From Hypholoma sublateritium FD-334 SS-4 (taxonomy: Eukaryota; Basidiomycota; Agaricomycetes; Agaricales; Strophariaceae): a stretch of 64,000 nt of DNA. Positions 10,866-23,053 of the stretch are shown in pieces. The first letter of the stretch is position 1; each line of letters opens with the position of its first letter. A program made the position numbers and the translations under genes. The notes below the pieces were generated by a model, which worked only from the letters and a program-made list of their open reading frames with translations, was not told the DNA's origin and ran no database searches. The stretch spans positions 62,001 to 126,000 of the forward strand of contig KN817618.1 in assembly GCA_000827495.1 (NCBI GenBank), in the 5' to 3' direction.

Positions 10866-13800
10866 GTGGCTTGGGTACTGCTTGCTGCCTTTGATAGGCA
10901 CGCTTCTCTCTCGCCGTTTATCGCCCACCACGATTGAAAAATAGAGCTCGTTAGAGCACCTAGACGTCTTTCAATTATCCGACCTCGCCTGCGACGCCCC
11001 GAAGTCATTCAGCGCCGCAATACAAGGACCGTCCCGGTATTTTCGACCAGGAGCGGGCGGCAATAATCCAAAAAGTACATGTATATAGTCTTTCTTCCCT
11101 TTCTTCCGTTTTGTGTGCTTGATTTTTCTTTCAGGTTATCTATCTTCTTCTCTTCACCTTTCTGTACCATCTAATCTTTGTCTATCCTCCATCTCAGTCA
11201 TATTTCCTCCGTAGTAGTAGTAGCCAATCCCTATCTCTTTTCCTCTGTCTTGCGTGCCCCGACTATACAGTGCCGTCGAGGCTTCGTTTTCCTGCCTCCT
11301 GATCCCCTTTCCATTCCCTTCCGTTTGTTATTAGTAAATACCTGCTCTAACCCTATCAAATCCGGGCAGACGTCAGCATCAGCGGGGATCCACCAACATC
11401 GTCCACTCCATCCTCGTCACTATCGCAGCCATCGTCTCCCCTTTCCGCAATTTTCAGCGAACACCGCCTCAGCTATCACTGCGCCCACTGCTTGTGGGCA
11501 CCCCAAAACATTGTCGCCCCACCGCTCTGCGATCCTGGAAGCGCACCGACATCATTTGTCGCTAGACCATATCACTTCGCGATTCGTCGGGGATCCCCGC
11601 CGCTATCACCCTCCCATCGCCGTCATCACCACACCTCTAAACCCTTAACCCCCGACGTCACATCGCACCTAAAACCGAACCCAAAAAAAGCGATTGCGCT
11701 CGTGCGCTCAACCCTCTGCGCGTGTCATAATCCCATCGCCCCGCTGGCGTCTGCATCACGCGCGCTGCGCATTGCAGGCTAGATATCCGATCTTATTTCC
11801 GTCTGTCTCGTGTCTTGTTTCTCGCTTTAATCCATCCACGTTCCGCGCCCCGTGTCCTGTGATATATTGTTTGTCTTCCCCCCCCCTCTGCTTTCGAAGT
11901 TGCCGCCTAGAGCGTAGTACTACTTACAACATATACGCGTATACACATTACAATATTCTATACTAAACACCCTACTACACTACTCGACGCCATTCATATT
12001 TTACGCAAGCGCGATGTTTCTTCCCGATTTCCCTCTCCCGTGAGACCGTTAGACGTGGTTTCTCCCACTTTCCATGTTATCTTTAGGTTAGCCTTCTGCG
12101 TGTGTAAATTACGGCTTATGAACTGGTTTGCAGTGGCCATCCCCATGAGCGCCCCCGAGCGAGTTGGCTCGCGGGCCCGCTGGCAGATGTCATCCGCCCT
12201 GTCGGGGATGCATACATAGCATGTACACACCTTCACGCTCCGGTGGGTGGATGTGCGCGATGCTCAGTATATTGATGAATGCACGGCTGCGCTGCACAGG
12301 TGCGCATTGCCCGTGTCATCGCGATCGCGTGCTCCCGGATGCGCGCACGCGCGCAGCCGCTGCAGCTGAGCGCCCGCCTGGAAGCCCACGCCACAAGTGC
12401 CCCACGCCGCCTGCCTGCCTGCCTGCCCCGTGCAGCGTGCAGCGTGCACGCACGTCGCACGAGCCCAGGATAGCCGCGGCGGGCACAATGGCACATATAC
12501 GTACTCCATGTACGCACGCTTACCTGTCCGTACCCAGGGCCCCAGGCCCGCTGCTGCGCGCGGCCTACTTTTGGCGCGCCCAGCACGCCCCCGAGTCGCC
12601 GGCCGCGCGGTGGGGCTCATCTATCCCCGCCGCGGCGGGAAATCTGCGGGTGCAGCCAGCCAGCCAGCCAGCCAGCCAGGCGCACGGCGGGGGCGCGGCC
12701 GGGCCTTGAAACAGGAACACGGTGCGTGCCACATGCCCGCTTGCGCGCAGGCAGGCGCGGCTCGACGGTGGGTGCGGTGCGGTGTGCCGCCGCTAAGAAT
12801 AGGCGCCGCGCGGGCTCGCGCTGCATCAGCGCCCTACTACTACTTCGCCTCCGCGCGCGCTGTAAGTTAGGGTCTAGGGGACGCCAAACGCCATATCGCC
12901 CAGCACACCAGTAGCGCCTGTGCGTGGCGGTACGTGGGGTGTGCTCGGCTGCGCAGCCGGCTGGCGCGCGCCTGTTTCTGCCGCACATTGCACGCGGTGG
13001 ACCGCCACAGGCGCCAGTGCATACACACGATACAGGCTGATCATGATCAGCGTCTGCCACGAGATATTATTAATGCCCCAGGTTCAGCATACGAGGGTCC
13101 CCGCCCCCGGAAAGCACCGGCGCACCCCGCACTGGCACGACACACGCCCGTACTTGGACAGGGTCGACGCTATCGATGTTCGTTGACGTTAGCGTCGATA
13201 TTGGCAGGCAGCCTCACCGAGGTGAGGAGCGCGCTGCCAGATACTCCCAGGCGCAGTTCCCAGGCCCACGGCCATTTTTACACATCGTGCATGAGGGTGG
13301 ATGGGTATTGCAGCCGTCGATTTCCCCGCGACCAAGGCAAGGCGGGCGGTTGGAACTTGGAGTCGAGTAGCGATGTCACCGCAACGTACGCTCCCTGATT
13401 GGCAGCGTAAAAGATGACATCACGGCCAGCCCGCCTTCACTCTACGCGAAAGGCGTTATGCACGCCTCGTGCCCCAGCGGAGGCGTAAATATAGAGCTGT
13501 CGTCCGTGCTTTCTCCCATGTCGCCTGCGAATCTATCCTATTCGACGTTTCGTGCGTCCCATGAAACGCTTCCATATCAATAGATGCATGGATGCACACA
13601 TTGAACACCCTCTGGAATAACTGCATAGGTCTATCAGCCACCACTGTTGGCACACAATATTAGAAAGTGTAGGGTTAATAATGGGCTTATTCATACACGC
13701 TCGACGGCCAGCAAATGCTTACGCGGGACCATAACTCTTACCAAGAAACGTGCGCAGTGAGTGGAAGCGTGCGCGGTCAGTGGCAGCGTGCTTCGCGCGG

Positions 13801-16290
13801 CTGACACTTCAGTGAAGGGCAAGCGGAGCATGACGGTGCTTCCGTACCTAACGGGAAACACGGCCTCGAGGATGCGCACGCTGATAGCGCTATATCAAAA
13901 CGCGCTCCTAAATGAGAGGATCATGGGAAGGGGCCGGTGCAGGCTGCTGAGAAGGCAATGTCGAGATGGGAGCTGGAACGGGGTTCGTGTCAAGCTCCTG
14001 CTGGCTTCCACGGAGCTGGGTATTCGGGTTGGGTCGGCTGAGCATCGCCGCTTGCTGTGTGACCTCAAACGCACCTGGTTCAGTCTATTCCAGAGTCGAA
14101 GTAGCTCCGAAATGAGTCGAGTGGAGGCGTCCTATAATATGGTCCTCTTTCTGATTGAAAGTTGCACTGCAGGTCGCTTGCGGCCGGTCAAAATAGAGCT
14201 AAGTATTGTATGTGGGAGCTCCGAAGACATGTCAGGCGCATTACAGCCTAGAGAGCGTTGTCATGAATATGAGGACCGTACTTGGACGAACCTGTCGTTC
14301 GTGTGCGCCACACATCATAAAGGCGACCCTGCGAATTGAGTTGTCGGGCTTGAAGAATGGGGCTTCGAATTTAGGGCGAACGCCATTAGAGAAAGATTTA
14401 TCGAACGGTGCTCAAAACGAGCAAGGTATGCATGAGTATCTATAGAGAAAGTTTGATGGATGCGCATATATGCTGCCATAAAAGGGCTATTTTCACCTAT
14501 TGCGGAACAAATGATGACCTGCCGTTCCATTTGTCGGGCCAGATAGACTATGAAAGGAATAAGCCGATAGAGTACACGGTTGAACTGGAACATGTTAATG
14601 GTGTCTGTTTTCATGTCACTGAGCATTTCCAGAGTGCGAATCTAAGAGCATATAGCAAGCAGTAGTCAATTCGCTATTTCCGACAGTCGAATAACGTATG
14701 AATACCGTTTCGTAAGGTTCCCAGCTGCGTTCCGATCAGCACCCCAGACGTCAGCACCCCATTCTTGCCGCAGTCACTAGCATATAGTCGTCCATTGCGA
14801 GTCCTTCGTCAAGCAGAGGCTCACTTCCGCCGAATTTCTATTCCAGGGATGGGCTGAATCCTAACAGAGCACTAATTAGTCTGATCTCGGAACGGATGCG
14901 ACAAGGCTAATGTATCTTCCGGGGGAGGTAAGCTGCGCATTCCGACCCAATTGATTCGTCAGTCGAGCCAGCAGATGTATAAGCTTGCTCACTCAGCGTA
15001 GTGTTGACTTGAAGGAAAGCCGAGCTGATGACTGGCGCGTTGTATGCGCGTCCGGGCAAGCGCTTAAGTTACAGAAAGCGTCGTGTCTTCGCGGCCTAGC
15101 TTGTTTGTCAGGGGAAAGCGTCACTGAAATCGGCAGCATTCTCCCACCATTCTACATCGCCATGAATTGGTCGTGAACACTCTATTTCACCTAGCATTCA
15201 GGCTCGATGAACCTGAACGAACCGCTCCAGCGGATACTCATCGTGGCTCGTCTTTCCTGCCGCACGAAGCCGCCAATTACTTCCGACCGCACCCGACGCG
15301 CTGTCCTCAGCCAGAATCCGGGTGAGAATACGGCGCATCGCGAGCTATAGGTCAATAGATGAGATGTCGCGTCCTCCTTCGCGCGTTTTGTGGATAGGGG
15401 GACAGACAAAAAATTGGTGAATGAGTGTGCAAGCGAGGGAGTCTCGGCAACTTTTAGTCAGACGTAAGTACAACAGATATAAACACTGAGCAAACACCAT
15501 GCCGTTGATGGCGACCATCAGGCCGGGCTCCTATCGTCCGGCCTCTGGGTGCTCGAGCGCGTTTGCCCAGGTTCGCCTTGTCGACCCGCCTTTGTCAAAT
15601 TGTTCGTCTTCATAAAATACTACCACACGTGCTTCATGAAACTCTCACCGATTCTGTATAACAAGGCTATATATTATCGTTTCGTTGGCAAGTATTCGTC
15701 CACATGCTAAAAATAGATATTGCTTATATCTCTGTTTTTGTGACTTGTTGCAACTATACTTACATAGACGCCCTCTGCTCCTATATATATGTTTTATCTC
15801 TTCTAAGCTCCAGTCAATGTCCAGATATTATAGCCGTTTTTTCATAAATTTTAGCTGCTTAGTAAGTGCTTTTCAAAGTGAACTTCAAGTTGATCAAGCG
15901 CAGGTCGTTATACATTTTAGCCTTGTTCATATCACATCAGTATCGTCGCTGTATTCCCAGCATGAGAGGTCTAGATTTATCTCCCTTTCTGATGAGAAAC
16001 CGACAATCCTGCTCACTAAATCAACGAGACCATGTGCTATGCATGATCCCCGTTGAACCAGGTTTGCCTCGGCCACAACAAACTGGGTTGATTCATGCTG
16101 ATACACATCAAATTGAGATTCCGGGCGCGCAATCTGCATATTGTCACTTCATAGAACACACCGGTGGCACGATTAATCGCATCCCGCGCCCACTACGACG
16201 GGGCCCTTGATGAAATGGGATCATCTGCCGATGCCCGTCTCTGAAATAGTACCACTCCATTTCACGGGCAGAACCATGTTTACACCGACA
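10866..16290. other. gene-poor region downstream of the Sfp1-like gene
   Basis: About 5.4 kb without a supportable gene. Roughly 11090–11960 is pyrimidine-rich on the plus strand and may be a long 3' transcribed region or a CT-rich promoter. From about 12150 to 13400 the DNA is very GC/CpG-rich, with tandem tetranucleotides and overlapping open frames on both strands, none recognisable. An open frame at 13761–14339 (+) has no family resemblance I can see. The rest is unremarkable. Confidence 0.45.
12653..12676. repeat. (cagc)6 tetranucleotide repeat
   Basis: Six perfect cagc units lie in the GC-rich intergenic island. A related gcct run occurs at about 12409–12426, on the opposite-strand motif (ggca). 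Confidence 0.9.
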
Positions 16291-17271
16291 TATGAGTGTC
16301 CGTTTGCACATTTAATAAGCCCGTGTAGTTATCAAACTTAGATACCTTGGACATCAAAAAGTTGTGATTCATAGTGAGCGCGAATACATAACGGACATGA
16401 AAANGTGGTCNGGGATTANAAAATCACGGTCCGCAATTGGGGGTCAGAGGGCGGGACTGTCAATTTGGGGTCCGGGATTGGAAGCTGAAGGGCGTGAATG
16501 TATATTTTTGGTCCGGGAATGAAAAAAAAGAGTCAAGGTAATTAAATTGAGGGGCGTGAATGTAAATATGTGGTCCGGGATTGAAAGAGTGAGCAAGAAT
16601 ATCTATGACTAACAAGCGCAGAGGCAAGGGTACTATTTATTTGCCGAAAGAAAAGACTCGGCACGTTCGGCATTTTCGGCACAGCGTGTTTAAATTTAGC
16701 ATCTGGTGATAGCGCACCAGCGAGCGCACTCTTCGCAGACCACGTACGATGCATGTTGGGCACGCTAACAACGCACAAATAAGAACTTCAATAATGGATG
16801 ATCTCTCACATTTCTTTCACGATTATTGGTTCCCGTTTCGTTCCAAAGAGTGCTTATAATCATGCCGATCCCCAGAGGAGGTCTATATTTAGAATGATCG
16901 TGCCGAGAATGCCGAAATTTTGTCCTCGGACAAGTTTTGTACGGTATCTATGCAGGCATTGTGTATTCAATCCCGGACCAAAATTTCATGTTTATATACA
17001 CTCCCGGAACCTCCTTTTTGATGACTCTTACTACTTTTTGAAGTCCCGGACCAAAAACTAGTATTCGCGCCCTTCAAGTTTCACTCTCGGGCCACAATTT
17101 GGGATTCTCGCCCTCCCACATCCAATTGCGGACCACGGTTTTATCATCCCGGACCACATTTCCATGTTTTCCAGGTACATACGCTCAATTCAGACGATCA
17201 TTTCTAAATTTCCCGGGCCTGTAAGTTTAACATCTACCCGGGCTTATTAAATGTGCAAACGGACACTCATA
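16291..17271. mobile_element. non-autonomous fold-back / MITE-like TIR element
   Basis: Perfect terminal inverted repeats: 16291–16323 begins tatgagtgtccgtttgcaca and its reverse complement ends at 17271. A 6-bp direct repeat ccgaca flanks the element immediately on both sides (16285–16290 and 17272–17277), consistent with a target-site duplication. The arms extend inward as a longer imperfect inverted repeat (about 300 bp each) built of degenerate units around ggtccgggatt. No transposase frame is present in its 981 bp, so it must be moved by another element. The TSD length does not by itself assign a superfamily. A few N bases lie in the left arm. Confidence 0.8.
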
Positions 17272-17838
17272 CCGACAAGCATGCGGTCGCAGAGTAAGTT
17301 GTGAGTAAGCTTTCCCCGTTTCTCAGAGCTTGGGAGGTAAGTCCGGCGGTTGATAGATACTTAGGTAGGATTTTTATAGCTCTTGATAAAAGTCAAAACC
17401 AAAGGTGAGCCAGGCCAAGTCGGACGGCAACGGGCTGAGCCCACAGATGTCTAAAAATGAATGTGCAGATCATGAGTCTGTGTGTAATTACTGCGTCTAC
17501 TGTACATAGAGCAATCATCCACGATATATGATCCATGCATCTCTCTTGTTTTACTCTCTGTACTCGGAGTCCTGACCTCCAGAAAAATCAAGGGAAGAAA
17601 TGGGTAGGGTGGCGTGCCAAATTGGCCGAAATTTCTTGCGCAATCACCGTCAGGACACAGTACACTGGAGGGCCAGAGCCCAAGTCACGGCTGGATTAAA
17701 CGGCCAAATTCCCACGACACGCTATGTTCGAAGTTCGTAACTTGGCTTGGCTCTTTCTTTCACATACTAATCGTTGACTAATCGACTGTGGACTGTAACT
17801 ACTCAATTGCACTGGATTGATCTGAGTAGCAATAGCAA
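17272..17838. other. intergenic region upstream of the sirtuin
   Basis: No gene seen. It lies between the TIR element and the sirtuin start and presumably holds the sirtuin promoter. Confidence 0.4.
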
Positions 17839-18954
17839 ATGCCGCCCTCATCCGATCCTACAATCTTTCGGCAGACCCTTTCCTCCTCCAAGAATATCAT
17901 CATCTTATCCGGCGCAGGACTATCGGCACCTTCAGGTACAATTCACAACCTCGATGCTGATATTGACTATCGATTTTACAACGACCAATAGGGTTATCTA
18001 CCTATCGTGGCTCTGTAGATTCCTTGTGGTCAAATCCTGTAGGTACCTTTACCTGCTGCCTGTGCGATTTTGCATTCTTACGTGTTATTGGCAGGATGTA
18101 GTCAAATATTCATCTCATACGACCTTCGCTGAGGATCCGAGTGGGTCTTGGCAATTTTACCACCGCAGACGTCTGCTGTAAGATTCAAGTATTCAGTGAG
18201 TACTGCGCCTAATAGAAGCCCAGATCTTTAGACGCGAAGCCGAATCCCGGTCATGCTGCTCTTGCAGCACTCAATCTGCCTGAAACTGCTTCTCGCCTCA
18301 TTCCTGCCGCTTTTTCTCCACCTTTACATGTCACTCAAAACATCGATGAATTGTCCTTGCGATCATTAAGCACACTCCCAGATGGCGTGGTTGCTGACAG
18401 CATTAAAAGGCTTATCCAAATGCACGGCTCTCTTTTTCGGACGCGGTGCCTCTCCTGCAAAAAGGTCGAACATTCTTACGAGCGTAATATTTCCGCCGCT
18501 CTTGGAGACATCTCTATCACCGGCGGTCCTGTCGATATACCCGTCGAGAAGCTCCCTCGATGTGGAGGGGACGAATGGTCTGGGTCAAATCGATACGGGC
18601 GCTGTGGCGGCCTATTGCGACCAGATGTTGTCTGGTTTGGTGAAGTTCCGCCACTCATGGGCGAGATTGCTAGAAATATTACCAAATGCGACCTTCTGAT
18701 CATAGTTGGCACTTCAGCTTTAGTAAGGTTGAATTTTTGCTGGATATTCCGTCTATTGAGTACTTCGTGTATAGGTTCAGCCCGCTGCTGGTTTTGCATC
18801 TCAGGTGCAAACTCATGGAGGCAAAGTTGCCGTATTTAATATCGACAGGTCTGCTCATGACGAAGACGCGGATTTCCTCTTTCTTGGTAGTTGCGATCAA
18901 ACATTGCCTCATGTATTCGATGTCGTTGACGTAGTGAAAGAACTGTGCGAATGA
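17839..18954 (+). CDS. NAD-dependent deacylase, sirtuin class III (SIRT5-like)
   Basis: Sir2-family protein of about 301 residues; such enzymes remove acyl groups from lysines using NAD+ (family knowledge). Exons are 17839..17935, 17992..18038, 18095..18177, 18224..18722 and 18775..18954, all phase-consistent. It starts with the NAD-binding motif IIILSGAGLSAPSG, continues with STYRG and DPSGSWQFYHRRRLL, then HVTQNIDEL carrying the catalytic His. A zinc site follows (RCLSCKK … PRCGG … RCGGLLRPDVVWFGE), and GTSALVQPAAGFASQV completes the fold. The Tyr-x-x-Arg in FYHRR corresponds to the pair that recognises succinyl/malonyl groups in SIRT5, which favours desuccinylase-type activity (inference). 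No obvious targeting peptide was verified. It is convergent with the APH-like gene 191 bp downstream. Confidence 0.9.
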
Positions 18955-19145
18955 TGTGCAAGAATGTTTGCAGCACCCTAGTATTTTATTCAAACCTGTT
19001 AGTCCACTGCATTGATCATTGTTTCAAATAAAGAGGCCGATGTTGGTGTCTTGAAATACTGCATGTAGACTAGGTAACAGCTCGTCAGCGCATCAGCGAA
19101 CATGATTGCTGAGGACCGCGGGGAAATAACTTTTACATTTACACA

Positions 19146-20094
19146 TCAATCTGCATCCAAACCAAGATTCGTGAAATAACCCAGAGGCTCGTCAACGAGA
19201 GGTGCATCCCAGCAAAAATACATTTTGTTGAGGTAGTCCGTTACATACCTGCCATAGTTACCTACCATGAAACGAGCGCTCCGTATCCAAAATTTGGGGG
19301 CTTTTAGAGACCATATCACAAGGTGCGCATATTCCAGCCATGCTGGAAACGCGCCTGAGCGTCCCCAGTCGATAATCCAAGGCATACCATTCCGATCGAC
19401 AATTATGTTGTTCATGTGGAGGTCCATGTGGCACAGCACAAGGGGCTGCGTGCGGTCGAACTTCGGCCACCACTTGTTCACGGTCCCAGAGCAGCGATGG
19501 GCGTAGACGAGCGCATCATAGCGTCTGTGGTCAAACCAGTCGGCCATGTCCCGGTAGGAGCGGAAAGGGCCTCCACCGGTGCTCGTGAAGAAGAATCCGC
19601 TGCACATATACGAGTTTCCGGATGCATCGAACGGTCCTGGTAAGTCGGCGAAAGGAAGAGGTAGCCGATGGAGTTGTCGCAAGTGGGATCTCATGAGCCA
19701 TATAACGCGAATTCGGCCCCACCAGCCCATAGTAGGCCATGCGATGTCCAGGAGGTCGCCCTCAACGTAGTCCATGATGACATACCGTTGATCGGGATCC
19801 TGGTATTTATTCCGTTGGCGCCGAGGTAGAACACGTCGGACTTGCGGTATAGGGATAGAGGTATTAGGGCATATATAGGATATGATAAAAGGCTCGCTCG
19901 GGTTAGGTGATATCTTGACCACAGCGTCCTGGGTGATGCGCCATGCCGACGCGAATCCGGGGATCATGTGTTCGATGTTGGGGTTACCCAATGCATTCTC
20001 CGAGGAAATGTCATCAATGAGGGCATATATTTCATCGTCCGAAAGAGTGTCTATGGAAGACCGACGTTCTATAGGATTTTCACCTTCGGTAAAT
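19146..20094 (-). CDS. APH-fold phosphotransferase-like protein (5' end unresolved)
   Basis: Aminoglycoside-phosphotransferase-like (PF01636-type) protein, a kinase fold often expanded in basidiomycetes with unknown small-molecule or protein substrates. The visible exon encodes about 315 residues. It contains VVKISPN (ATP-binding Lys), YVIMDYVEGDLL, LCHMDLHMNNIIVD (catalytic loop) and WIIDWGRSGAFP (metal-binding Asp). The upstream boundary is an acceptor at 20094 in phase 2. The open frame runs further to about 20159, but only with a TTG start and through a likely intron, so a 5' exon with the true ATG is missing from this model. The stop is TGA at 19146–19148. Enzymatic residues look intact. 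Confidence 0.75.
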
Positions 20095-20606
20095 CTACAA
20101 TGGCAAAGTTGAAAAAAGTTAAACTTGAAGTTAAGCTGAAACTGAGTGCGTGACCTCAAATATGCGGTTGAACACGACTGAAACGTTCAGGGAAAAGACC
20201 AACCCCATATCCAGCGTGTAAATAGCCAGTACTTGTCGTATCGTGTCTTTCTGGAACGAAGAAAGTTGAAGCCCAATTGAATGTTCGAACGACGTCCGAG
20301 TCGGCCGTTCGGTGATGTCGATTGTTTGTTTGGCAGCACGTGGCCTCGGTCGCGTTGATCAGTTCCGAGTCCGACTTGCAATCGACTGCCACCGACGATT
20401 TACTTACCACCCTTCTCAGCTCTGGTTTGACAAATTCGTCCAGAAGAAAGTTGTCCTAAAACGCAGTGAATCATCCAAGGCTTCCACCACTCTAAAGATC
20501 TCCTGCAAATTCACGTCGTCCGTTTATAAGCACGTATCCGAATCACTGCTTTCAGTGACCTTCAAGCGCGCATCGTCTGAAATCTCCAGGCACACCTTGT
20601 CAAGAA
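20095..20606. other. divergent intergenic region APH-like / TAF11
   Basis: It must contain the unresolved 5' exon of the APH-like gene and the TAF11 promoter. No clear element is seen. Confidence 0.4.
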
Positions 20607-21883
20607 ATGACAACTCCTTATTACACCCCGTACAGCGGCCAGTCGACATTTTCCATCAATCCAACCAATTCACAACCCCAGACCTCTACCGGAAGCAACC
20701 CAGGGACCCCAACACCGGCTGGACGCGGCCGACCGCGAGGAACCGCGACCGGCGCCAAGCGCGGACGGAAGGCAAAGGCGGCTCTTGCAGGATCTACATC
20801 ACCACGAGCAAGCTCAAGCACGTTCGCCGCTGGCTCCCCAGCACAGACTCCGGCAACCTTCGCGACGAGCAGCGCGAATGCCCAGTACCCGCGCGTGCAC
20901 TGGGCAATGCCCAACACCAGCTCTGGCGGAGCGGACGAGGGCGCTGAGGATGCCGGTTCGCTGGATGCAGGCGGGGCGGCGGACGGCGGGGATGGAGACC
21001 CTATGCTGCAGCAGCAAGACGAGCAGCTGGATGTGAAGGCGCCCGTGATCGACCCGGCACTCATCGGTCTTGGTGGAAGCGGAGGGCCCACCGGTTCGCG
21101 CCGCGGAACTCCCCTGCCAGACTTTGCAACGGGCCTTACATTGCCTAACCGAAGTACCCCACAACCGGCTCTTCCAAGTGTGCGCCCAGGAATTCCAGGC
21201 GTCGACGAGGAGGCTGAGGGTGATGACGAGCTGCTTCCTGCCATGGCAGATGATGATTATTCGGCGCAACTATCCTGGCAGAGTCAGTCGAAAGATAATC
21301 TAAAGTGTGTGCCTCATTTCCTTATGACCATTGCACCTTCTGATCGATCTGTAGGGTGCTAATGGATAACCTAAGCCCTGCTCAATACGACCGCTTTGAG
21401 GCATACAGGCGACACGCGTTGCCCAAGCAAGCAGTTCGGAAGGTCAGTTGACAAAGTAACCGACCCAACCCACGTTCTCAGTTCGCGCAGGTCATCCAAC
21501 AAACGCTCGGTCAGCAGGTCTCGCAACCCGTGGCCCAGATAATCGCTGGCTTCTCCAAAGTATTCGTTGGGGAGATCGTCGAAAAAGGTAAGTCTATCGG
21601 CATTCGAATTTCTGAGGCGAACCGCCTATCCTCCCTTGGGCCTGATAAGCGTCCGAAAATGCTTGGTTTACTCCATGTTGTCATGAATGATTGATGGTTC
21701 CAATCGTCAGTCAATATGTTTGCTCACCTGTTCCTTCTAGCGCGTGCTGTGCAGACGCGGCGAGGAGATACAGGACCTTTATCGCCTGACCACCTGCGCG
21801 AGGCATATAGAGCCTACCAAGAAGAGTCGGGCCACGTTGGTGCTGCTAGACCCCTGCGGGCCAAGAAGCTATTTGTTCGATGA
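20607..21883 (+). CDS. TAF11: TFIID subunit TAF11
   Basis: TBP-associated factor 11, a histone-fold subunit that pairs with TAF13 in the general transcription factor TFIID (family knowledge). Four exons, 20607..21304, 21355..21442, 21491..21587 and 21741..21883, give 341 residues. The first 230 residues are low-complexity (Gly/Ala/Pro/Asp-rich) with an AT-hook-like basic stretch [17 protein letters not shown]. The conserved C-terminal histone fold starts at [18 protein letters not shown], continues [20 protein letters not shown] and [18 protein letters not shown], and ends with [15 protein letters not shown]. Length and the C-terminal location of the fold match fungal TAF11. The N-terminal extension is long and probably disordered. 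Confidence 0.93.
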
Positions 21884-23053
21884 TTATGACATGACCGCCA
21901 ACCAATACGAGTCCTCGAGCGCCAGGATTATCTTTCAACTTGACTGCGGAAGGCTTCACAGATATCTCATCCCACATACCTGGACGTTTGCACTGCTGCG
22001 GAGGTGCTCGGGGGGGGGGGGGGGGTCATCTATCCCCAAGAATTTGCCGCGATTAGTTTTGATAGTGAGTTGATGGCAGTCTCGTGCAATTACTGTATCG
22101 ATAGTGGACTTCAGTCCATTGTCATCAAAAAACATTCACTGCAGTACAGTTATCACCCGGTCAATGTTACATAATCAGTCACCGATACAAAACATTCACT
22201 GTTCACCCATTTCTGGGCCGTTTCCTATGAACTCTTTTGCATCACAGAGAGAAATATACCTATTATAAGATCCCGCGTCTAGTAAGTTGAATTAATTCAA
22301 GTACATCTTATTATTTAGGGTGTAAATACACTAAATCTGCAATTTTGAGGTCCATGAATTCGTTTCAGCTATATACCTTGAGAGAACAGTTGAAACAAGA
22401 GGGTAAAAACAGGCTCAAAGTCTGCATAAAGATACCCCAGCTAGATCATAAAGGAATTGGTGCATAAAACAGCCTGTAGCAGCTGATGAATAGCTCAAAG
22501 GTAGTTGTAAATGTGTGTTACAGGCTTACAGCAGCACTTCAGTCAAAAGAACATGTTAAAGAACATCTTGGTGGCATAGAAATCTCACTCAAAGCTCATA
22601 ATATCATAATAGTGTTTTGTATCTACTAAATTCAAGTTTTATTTCTGTGGTATACATACGCAAGCATCGAGGAATTGCTGGGTGTATCAGTGTGTGAGAA
22701 AACTCCAAATCACACCCGTCACGGTAGAATATTCCTACAAATTCAAGAACTGGATATTTTTCTCCAATTCAACTTTGTACATGTAGCCTAGACACCCTAA
22801 TACACATATAAAATAGTATTGAGGGTCATAAATGAGCTAGCATCGGCATGAAAAGCTAAATTCAATATAGTGTCACAAGTAACGGGTGATAACTGTACAA
22901 TGGCCGTCGGCGTTCGATTCGAGTGATAAGCTGGTAGTTACAAGAGACAAAATATCAGTGTACACTGGGAATGAGTGTTCATTTGAGAGTATAGATGCAT
23001 TCCACCAAATGCGAGTCCGAGAACACTGGCATATCCGATTGGGTTCAACCATC
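21884..23053. other. convergent intergenic region TAF11 / kinase, AT-rich
   Basis: No gene seen. It starts with the TAF11 3' region, includes a run of 16 G at 22010–22025, and becomes AT-rich between about 22080 and 22900. It separates two convergent genes. Confidence 0.45.

Noticed and set aside
11178..11966. Plus-strand frames in the pyrimidine-rich tract
   Set aside because: Composition-driven Ser/Pro/His-rich translations without recognisable content.
13761..14339. 192-residue plus-strand frame
   Set aside because: No recognised family and isolated in a gene desert; length alone is weak evidence.
16404..16420. N positions inside the TIR element
   Set aside because: Assembly ambiguities, not a biological signal; the same applies to N bases at 32.9–33.2 kb.
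20095..20159. N-terminal extension of the APH-like protein to a TTG codon
   Set aside because: It crosses a probable intron (gtcacg … ttgtag) and has no ATG.
22010..22025. Run of 16 G as a possible G-quadruplex or terminator
   Set aside because: Homopolymer in a 3' intergenic region, easily an assembly or slippage artefact; no supporting structure.
21744..22073. Alternative frame over the last TAF11 exon
   Set aside because: The TAF11 histone-fold frame clearly uses this DNA and ends at 21883.
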